Assembly: GCA_964582065.1 (NCBI GenBank)
Contig: CAZOQG010000080.1
Location: forward strand, 1 to 7,824
DNA: 7,824 nt
Source: JACNFS01 sp964582065
Lineage (GTDB): Bacteria; Chloroflexota; Dehalococcoidia; GIF9; UBA5629
Reading direction: 5' to 3'
The notes below the pieces were generated by a model. That model worked only from the letters and a program-made list of their open reading frames with translations. It did no database searches and had not been told where the DNA came from. Positions 1 to 5,045 of the stretch are shown here, piece by piece. A program made the translations under genes and the position numbers. Within the stretch, counting starts at the first letter, position 1. Every line of letters begins with the position of its first letter.

Positions 1-319
1 CGCGTTTTAGCACTTCTTCTTTATCGAAAGTATTGCGCATGGCACACACGCCACCGAAGCAAGCGCAATCACCCCAGGCCATCAGAATTTTGCAATTAGC
101 CCTCAATTCCTTCAGTGTTTCCTCTTCTTCGGTATTGCCCACAGAGCCCTCTACTATACCAACATCCACCGGTGAGAACTCCTTTATGTCGGTTATAGGG
201 CTTCTGGTGAACTCAACGAGCTTGGATATGTCGATTATCGCCTCGTCAATGTCCAAGAAGGACATATGACAACCAGAGCAGCATTCCAACCAAACCGTAG
301 CTAGTTTAACCTTTGCCAT
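1..319 (-). CDS. hoxY: NAD-reducing [NiFe]-hydrogenase small subunit HoxY (5' part, runs off the left edge)
   Basis: The reading frame starts at an ATG (317-319) and stays open to the window edge, giving 106 residues; the family is usually around 180 residues, so the C-terminus lies outside. The start is supported by AAGGAG (328-333) eight bases upstream. The protein opens MAKVKLATVWLECCSGCHMS and continues with FLDIDE. The CSGCHMSFLD motif is characteristic of HoxY-type group 3d small subunits, and C14 and C17 would be the first two ligands of the proximal [4Fe-4S] cluster. A second ligand motif follows near residues 82-96 (WGDCACFGG then VCAMRN), with C85 as the likely third ligand; the fourth is beyond the edge. 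There is no Tat signal peptide, which fits a cytoplasmic enzyme. HoxY carries electrons between the NiFe site of HoxH (not in view) and the HoxU iron-sulfur chain. Extra cysteines at 13, 87 and 92 are unusual. It lies 18 bases downstream of hoxU. Family assignment is secure; the subgroup is an inference from motifs. Confidence 0.9.
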   Translation of the reverse strand, partial: MAKVKLATVWLECCSGCHMSFLDIDEAIIDISKLVEFTRSPITDIKEFSPVDVGIVEGSVGNTEEEETLKELRANCKILMAWGDCACFGGVCAMRNTFDKEEVLKR

Positions 320-327
320 AACGCCAA

Positions 328-333
328 CTCCTT
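328..333 (-). promoter_or_regulatory. Shine-Dalgarno sequence of hoxY
   Basis: AAGGAG on the minus strand, eight bases before the ATG at 319, inside the 18-base gap after the hoxU stop. It supports independent initiation of hoxY on the same transcript. Confidence 0.75.
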
Positions 334-337
334 GCAG

Positions 338-2332
338 TTACTTGCTTCTTAAGCGCGTTGAGATTTCCTGGATTGTCTCCCAATCCTGTTTTACCCCGCT
401 AAGAGGCTGCAAAAGACGAGCGGCTGACTTGACCATGCCATCTAATGTTGTGTAGCTGCCCTCTCTTTCTGCCCAGGTCGGTGACGGCAAAACCACATTG
501 GCCGTGGAAGTGATAGGAGATGAATAGCTGGCTTGCACAACCACAAATTCCATCCCCCTAAGGTAATCCAGCAATCTTGGCTCATCAACATAATCATCAG
601 CAAGCAGGAGGTAGACAGCCTTTACGCCGTCTTTACCTATGCTGGTGAAGACAGGATTCTGTAGATCTGCCATACCTATATCCCAGGCTCCTCGACTATT
701 TCCCTTAGGCTTCAGTGATATGATTCCTGGCTTCCCTCCGTCTTCGCTTCCGGAGATGGCTGCCAGGTTGAGGAGAGATGTTACCAATCCAGGATTTCTA
801 TACCGCAGGATGCCTTCCCCGTAGATGATGATACTGTGTTGAGACTTGGCGAGCATTTCAGCAGCCCTGTGCATGTCATCGGCATTGATTCCAGCTTCCT
901 CACTGGCTCGGGTTACGTTAACATCCTTAACTGAGGATGCAATCTTCTTCATCTCCGTAGAACCTTTTGCGAAGCCTCCATCAATGATTGCCTTAGTCAA
1001 GGCGTTGACGGTTAGTTCCTCTTTATCTTCCGTTGGTTTCAACCATACAGATGTGCGGAAGGAAAAGGCATTCCGTATCGGGTCAATAAGCACGAGATTT
1101 GCCCCGTTCTTGGTCACCGCTCGTAGAGTATGAGAGCCAACTACAGGATGGGTTTCAAGCGGGTTGCAGCCGGCTAATAATAGACAATCGGCTTTGAGTA
1201 TTTCCTGTAGCGAAGTCTCGATGCTCAATTTTGCTCCGTCTTGAAAGTTGGCAATACCCTGAGTAATAACTCGATAATCATCTCCATCAAGAGTGTCAAC
1301 TAGATGACTGCCTATGGTGTCAGTAATAAATTGTCTAAATGCCTTCAGAGTTTCGTTGCAGGTTTGGCTTGAGGCTAAGCCAGCAATACTGTCGTTGCCA
1401 CAGCGCGTTTTCAATTCGCTGAACTTCTTGCTTACCTTATTTAGGGCTTCATCTAAAGAGGAAGCCTCAAGCTGACCATGATCATTGCGCACCAAGGGGG
1501 TCGTAATCCTGTCATGCTTGTCATAGAGCTGACCAAAGCGTCCTTTATGACAAAGCAGCCCCCGGTCGTCGGCAAGCTCAGGACTGTCGATTCTTACTAA
1601 CCTGTTGTCCTTGACCAGAGCATCAATTTCACAGCCAACCCCACATAGAGAGCAAACGCTATGGACTTTGGCGCATTCATCTGGCCTGCCTTGGTAAGCG
1701 CTGGACTTAGCGTATATCGCCCCGGTAGGGCAAACCTGAGCACAAGCTCCGCAAGAAATGCAAGATGATTCTCCTAACGGTTGATTGAGATCCGCGCAGA
1801 CGAGAGTTTTCCAGCCGCGGTGACCAAAATCGAGTGCATGAACGCCAGTGATTTCATCGCACAACCTGATGCACCTGCCACACAGAATGCAGCGGTTATG
1901 GTCAATGACCAGATAGTCATTTACTGAGTCCACTGACAGTGAGGGCCAGGAATAGGGATAGCGTGTATTATCCATCTGATATTGATAAGCTAGATTTTGT
2001 AATTCACAATCACCACTGGCTACACAATAGGCACATAGGTGGTTACGCTCGGTGAAGAGAAGCTCCAGAATCAGACGGCGGTATTTCTCTAACTTCTCGG
2101 TATGTGTTTGTACTACCAAACCATCCCGTGCCGGGTAAGTACAGGCGGGGACCGGTCGTCTCTCCTTTTCAATTTCTACTACGCACAGGCGACAAGCACC
2201 GACATCGCTTAGTCCTCTAAAATGGCAAAGGGTTGGCACATCGATACCGTTAGCTTGACAGATGTCAAGAACAGTATCACCTTCGTTCCCCTTAACCTGC
2301 CTTTCGTTAATTGTCAAGGTTATTTCTGTCAT
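338..2332 (-). CDS. hoxU: HoxU-like diaphorase subunit fused to a catalytically dead NuoG-type molybdopterin-fold domain
   Basis: 664 residues. Domains in order: plant-type [2Fe-2S] ferredoxin (C36, C47, C50, C64); His/Cys [4Fe-4S] segment (H98, C100, C103, C109 in NHLCAYCVASGDCELQ, the short His spacing I associate with HoxU); two-cluster ferredoxin fold (C148, C151, C154, C158 and C191, C194, C197, C201); Fe4S4 segment of the molybdopterin family (C227, C230, C234, C261, then K263); and a molybdopterin-oxidoreductase fold to about residue 650. HoxU normally ends near residue 240, so the rest is extra. The Mo-ligand Cys/Sec is missing: residues 326-382 contain no cysteine, and the Arg-bearing PLRGQNN motif is replaced by PKGNSRGAWD (542-551). 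The C-terminal molybdopterin dinucleotide-binding domain is also absent, so the enzyme fold is probably structural, as in NuoG. It should relay electrons between HoxF and HoxY. The ATG start shares its A with the fdhA stop (TGATG) and is preceded by GGAGGT, which suggests translational coupling. An alternative name is NuoG; the operon favours a HoxU role. Confidence 0.82.
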   Translation of the reverse strand: MTEITLTINERQVKGNEGDTVLDICQANGIDVPTLCHFRGLSDVGACRLCVVEIEKERRPVPACTYPARDGLVVQTHTEKLEKYRRLILELLFTERNHLCAYCVASGDCELQNLAYQYQMDNTRYPYSWPSLSVDSVNDYLVIDHNRCILCGRCIRLCDEITGVHALDFGHRGWKTLVCADLNQPLGESSCISCGACAQVCPTGAIYAKSSAYQGRPDECAKVHSVCSLCGVGCEIDALVKDNRLVRIDSPELADDRGLLCHKGRFGQLYDKHDRITTPLVRNDHGQLEASSLDEALNKVSKKFSELKTRCGNDSIAGLASSQTCNETLKAFRQFITDTIGSHLVDTLDGDDYRVITQGIANFQDGAKLSIETSLQEILKADCLLLAGCNPLETHPVVGSHTLRAVTKNGANLVLIDPIRNAFSFRTSVWLKPTEDKEELTVNALTKAIIDGGFAKGSTEMKKIASSVKDVNVTRASEEAGINADDMHRAAEMLAKSQHSIIIYGEGILRYRNPGLVTSLLNLAAISGSEDGGKPGIISLKPKGNSRGAWDIGMADLQNPVFTSIGKDGVKAVYLLLADDYVDEPRLLDYLRGMEFVVVQASYSSPITSTANVVLPSPTWAEREGSYTTLDGMVKSAARLLQPLSGVKQDWETIQEISTRLRSK

Positions 2333-5013
2333 CAGCTACCTCCAACTCCGGCAAGCGCCTTCTCCACTTTCACCGCGCATACCTTAAGCTCGGGGATCTT
2401 GGCTGTGGGATCAACCGCGGGATTAGTGACTACATTTGTAGGGTTCTCAGCGAAGTGGAAACTCATGCTAATCACCCCGGGTGGTGACGCTGATGTAACT
2501 TCGGCTCTGGCGGTCACTTCGCCCCGGCGGGAGGTTACTTTCACTACGTCGCCATTGCTTACTCCCAGAGCTTCAGCATCCACAGGGTTCATTTCCACCA
2601 GTTCTTCTTGTTTCAACACATTCAGCCCATTCACCCTCCGACTTAGAGTACCAGTATGATAGTGATAAAGGCTGCGCTCAGTAGTAAGTATCAACGGGTA
2701 GGCATCATCAGGCAATTCTGCCGGTGGCTTGTACTCTAAGGGTATGAACTTGCCTTTACCTCTCGGGAAACTAGCGGTGTGAAGGATAGGTGTTCCAGGG
2801 TGCTCTTTGGTGGGACAGGGCCATTGCAATCCCTCTTTTTCCAACCTCTCGTACGAGATGCCGCCATAGCTGGGGGTGAGGCGAGCGATCTCCTCCATAA
2901 TCTGAGAAGGATGCTCGAAATCAAAGCCTTTGCCACCCATTTGCCGGGCAATCTGACAGGTGATCCACCAATCAGGTTGAGAGTTGCCGATAGGTTCGAT
3001 AGCCTTGCGCACCCGCTGCACCCTCCGCTCAGTGTTGGTGAAAGTGCCATCCTTTTCGGCAAAGGTTGCTGCTGGGAGAACCACATGCGCAAGCCGGGCT
3101 GTCTCAGACAGGAAGACATCTTGGACTACTAGGAAGTCCAGCTTTTCCAGCGCCTCCTCAATATGCGTGATGTCGGGGTCGCTCAGCATAGGATTCTCAC
3201 CAACAAGGTAAAGCGCCTTGACCTTTCCTTTGTTGGCAGCTTCGAAGATTTCAGTGAGGGTCAGCCCTGGCTCTTTGGGTAAGGTATGGTCCCAGGCAGC
3301 TTCGAATTTGTCTCTGGCTTTTTGGTCGTCTACCCGCTGGTAGCCTGTATAGACATCGGGCAATGCACCCAAGTCACAGGCACCTTGAACATTGTTCTGA
3401 CCCCTGAGCGGATTAACACCAGTCGATGGCTTGCCAATGTTCCCGGTAAGCATGGCCAAGTTTGCCGTAGCTAGCACATTATCAGTGCCATGAGTATGCT
3501 GGGTGATTCCCATGGCGTAAAGGAGAGTAGCAGGTTTGGTGGTAGCATATAACCGGGCGGCTTCGGCTACTTGTTCACCAGGTACCCCTGTGGTGCGTTC
3601 CACAAAATCCAGATCAAAGAGCTTGAGGGACTTCTTGAAAGCATCGAAATTCTCGCAGCGCTCTTCTACAAAGGCAGAGTCCAATAGACCTTCGTCAACA
3701 ATAACGCGCATCATGCCCATGAGCAAGGCCACGTCGGTGCCCGGTTGATGCCTGAGCCAGAGATGGCCGATACGGCAAAGGTCAATCTCCCGGGGGTTAG
3801 CCACGATGAGTTTCGCCCCATCTTGCACTGCCTTCCTTATTTTGAGCCCGATGACGGGATGGGTGGCAGTAGTATTTGTTCCGATAGCCAAAATGGTGGC
3901 AGCCCTGCTAATCTCATTGATAGAGTTGGTCATGGCACCGCTGCCGAAACTTTGGACCAAGCCCGCTACAGTTGGTGCATGGCACAGGCGAGCACAGTGG
4001 TCTATATTGTTGGTGCTCAGCACGGCGCGACCAAATTTCTGGACAAGGTAGTTCTCCTCATTGGTGCACTTTGCCGAGGAAATGACGGCAACCTCATCGC
4101 CTTTGTATTCGGCCAGTTTTTCGGCAATCAAGCCCAATGCCTCGTCCCACGTTGCCTCGACAAGCTCACCATTTCGCCTGATTAAGGGGGAGGTTAGCCG
4201 ATCTGGGTGGTTGATGAACTCAAAGCCAAACTGCCCCTTGACACAGAGACTGCCTCTGTTTACTGGACTTCCAGTGTCACCATTTATGCCTACCACCTCG
4301 TCTCCACGGAGGGCGAGGTATATTCCACAACCAACACCGCAATAAGGACAGATTGTCTTGACCTGGTGAGTCGGCCACCTAGAGTCTTTCGGCATAAGTG
4401 CGCCTGTCGGGCATTTGGCAACACATTGCCCACAAGATTCACATATCGACTCCAAAATCGGGCCGTCACCGACAGTGATGATGTTGGACGAGAGCCCATC
4501 ATTGAATACCTCCAGGGCGCCAAGGCCCTGAACCTCCTCGCAAACTCGCACGCACTTACCGCAGAGGATGCATTTGCTGGAATCGCGAACAAAGAAAGGG
4601 TTGCTAGAGTCAATGGAAGCTGGCCTTTCCAGCTTCTTGAACCGCTGTTGGCCAATGCCAACGTAGGCCGCAATTTCTTGTAGTTCACAGCGCTGATTCT
4701 TTGGGCATAGCAGGCAATTCTCGGGGTGGTCGGACAATAGTAGTTCAACAATACGGCGGCGCATTTCAGCTACACGAGGCGTATCGGCATGAACAACCAT
4801 CCCTTCGGCCACAGGCGTGGTGCAGGACGCAGGTAGGCCCTCCACGCCCTCAATTTCCACGAGACAAAGTCGGCAACCTCCGTAAGGCTGCAAATCGGGG
4901 TCAGCGCAGAGCGTAGGGATGTAAACCCCTGCACTTTGTGCTGCCTCCAAGACTGTCGTTCCCTCTTCTGTTTCTACCTTAAGATTGTTAATTGTCAGGT
5001 TAATGTTCCCCAT
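2332..5013 (-). CDS. fdhA: Molybdopterin formate dehydrogenase catalytic subunit, cysteine type, with N-terminal iron-sulfur chain
   Basis: 893 residues, full length for the NAD-linked FdhA type with a NuoG-like N-terminus. It oxidises formate to CO2 or the reverse at a Mo/W-bis-pterin site in the cytoplasm. Domains: [2Fe-2S] ferredoxin (C36, C47, C50, C64); His/Cys [4Fe-4S] (H96, C100, C103, C109); two [4Fe-4S] (C148, C151, C154, C158; C191, C194, C197, C201); molybdopterin Fe4S4 domain (C222, C225, C229, C257, with K259); catalytic domain; and C-terminal dinucleotide-binding domain (from about 765, with TTERSLYHYHTGTLSRR). Active-site residues match E. coli FdhF by motif: C344-H345 in CARLCHAPTVAG stands at the selenocysteine-His pair, and R537 in NPLRGQNNVQGACDLG at the conserved Arg. 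The C344 codon is TGC, so no Sec insertion is needed. The ATG start has GAGGT (5022-5026) eight bases upstream, 32 bases after hoxF. Position between hoxF and hoxU suggests it docks on the Hox diaphorase. Related nitrate reductases are less likely given the CH and PLRGQNN motifs. Confidence 0.92.
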   Translation of the reverse strand: MGNINLTINNLKVETEEGTTVLEAAQSAGVYIPTLCADPDLQPYGGCRLCLVEIEGVEGLPASCTTPVAEGMVVHADTPRVAEMRRRIVELLLSDHPENCLLCPKNQRCELQEIAAYVGIGQQRFKKLERPASIDSSNPFFVRDSSKCILCGKCVRVCEEVQGLGALEVFNDGLSSNIITVGDGPILESICESCGQCVAKCPTGALMPKDSRWPTHQVKTICPYCGVGCGIYLALRGDEVVGINGDTGSPVNRGSLCVKGQFGFEFINHPDRLTSPLIRRNGELVEATWDEALGLIAEKLAEYKGDEVAVISSAKCTNEENYLVQKFGRAVLSTNNIDHCARLCHAPTVAGLVQSFGSGAMTNSINEISRAATILAIGTNTTATHPVIGLKIRKAVQDGAKLIVANPREIDLCRIGHLWLRHQPGTDVALLMGMMRVIVDEGLLDSAFVEERCENFDAFKKSLKLFDLDFVERTTGVPGEQVAEAARLYATTKPATLLYAMGITQHTHGTDNVLATANLAMLTGNIGKPSTGVNPLRGQNNVQGACDLGALPDVYTGYQRVDDQKARDKFEAAWDHTLPKEPGLTLTEIFEAANKGKVKALYLVGENPMLSDPDITHIEEALEKLDFLVVQDVFLSETARLAHVVLPAATFAEKDGTFTNTERRVQRVRKAIEPIGNSQPDWWITCQIARQMGGKGFDFEHPSQIMEEIARLTPSYGGISYERLEKEGLQWPCPTKEHPGTPILHTASFPRGKGKFIPLEYKPPAELPDDAYPLILTTERSLYHYHTGTLSRRVNGLNVLKQEELVEMNPVDAEALGVSNGDVVKVTSRRGEVTARAEVTSASPPGVISMSFHFAENPTNVVTNPAVDPTAKIPELKVCAVKVEKALAGVGGS
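2338..2343 (-). promoter_or_regulatory. Shine-Dalgarno sequence of the hoxU-like gene, inside the fdhA 3' end
   Basis: GGAGGT on the minus strand, five bases before the ATG at 2332. It lies within the last codons of fdhA, and the fdhA stop TGA (2332-2334) overlaps the next ATG by one base. The arrangement implies coupled translation and matched amounts of the two proteins. Confidence 0.75.
3979..3984 (-). other. FdhA catalytic Cys344-His345 codons
   Basis: The codons are TGC then CAT on the minus strand. They occupy the position of selenocysteine-histidine in selenium-dependent formate dehydrogenases, judged from the surrounding CARLCHAPTVAG motif. Cys would be the metal ligand and His the neighbouring acid/base residue. 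Confidence 0.85.
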
Positions 5014-5021
5014 CTGTCATT

Positions 5022-5026
5022 ACCTC
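5022..5026 (-). promoter_or_regulatory. Shine-Dalgarno sequence of fdhA
   Basis: GAGGT on the minus strand, eight bases before the ATG at 5013, in the 32-base gap after the hoxF stop. The rest of the gap shows no convincing promoter or hairpin. Confidence 0.65.
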
Positions 5027-5045
5027 GCTTGACATAAAGTATTCG

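Noticed and set aside
33..269. 78-residue plus-strand open frame at the left edge
   Set aside because: The opposite strand encodes the HoxY CSGCHMSFLD and GDCACFGG motifs, which explain the open frame.
338..2332. A second active formate dehydrogenase
   Set aside because: No cysteine or TGA stands at the metal-ligand position, the PLRG motif is altered and the C-terminal pterin-binding domain is missing.
2222..2659. 145-residue plus-strand open frame spanning the fdhA-hoxU junction
   Set aside because: It covers the conserved starts and ends of two recognised genes and has no motif of its own.
3745..4683. Plus-strand open frames of about 146 and 158 residues, and a 153-residue minus frame at 4290-4751
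   Set aside because: All overlap fdhA where its cluster and active-site motifs are intact; their translations look like frame shadows.
5014..5045. Terminator or internal promoter between hoxF and fdhA
   Set aside because: The 32-base gap shows no clear hairpin with a T-run and no paired promoter boxes; it contains only the fdhA ribosome site.
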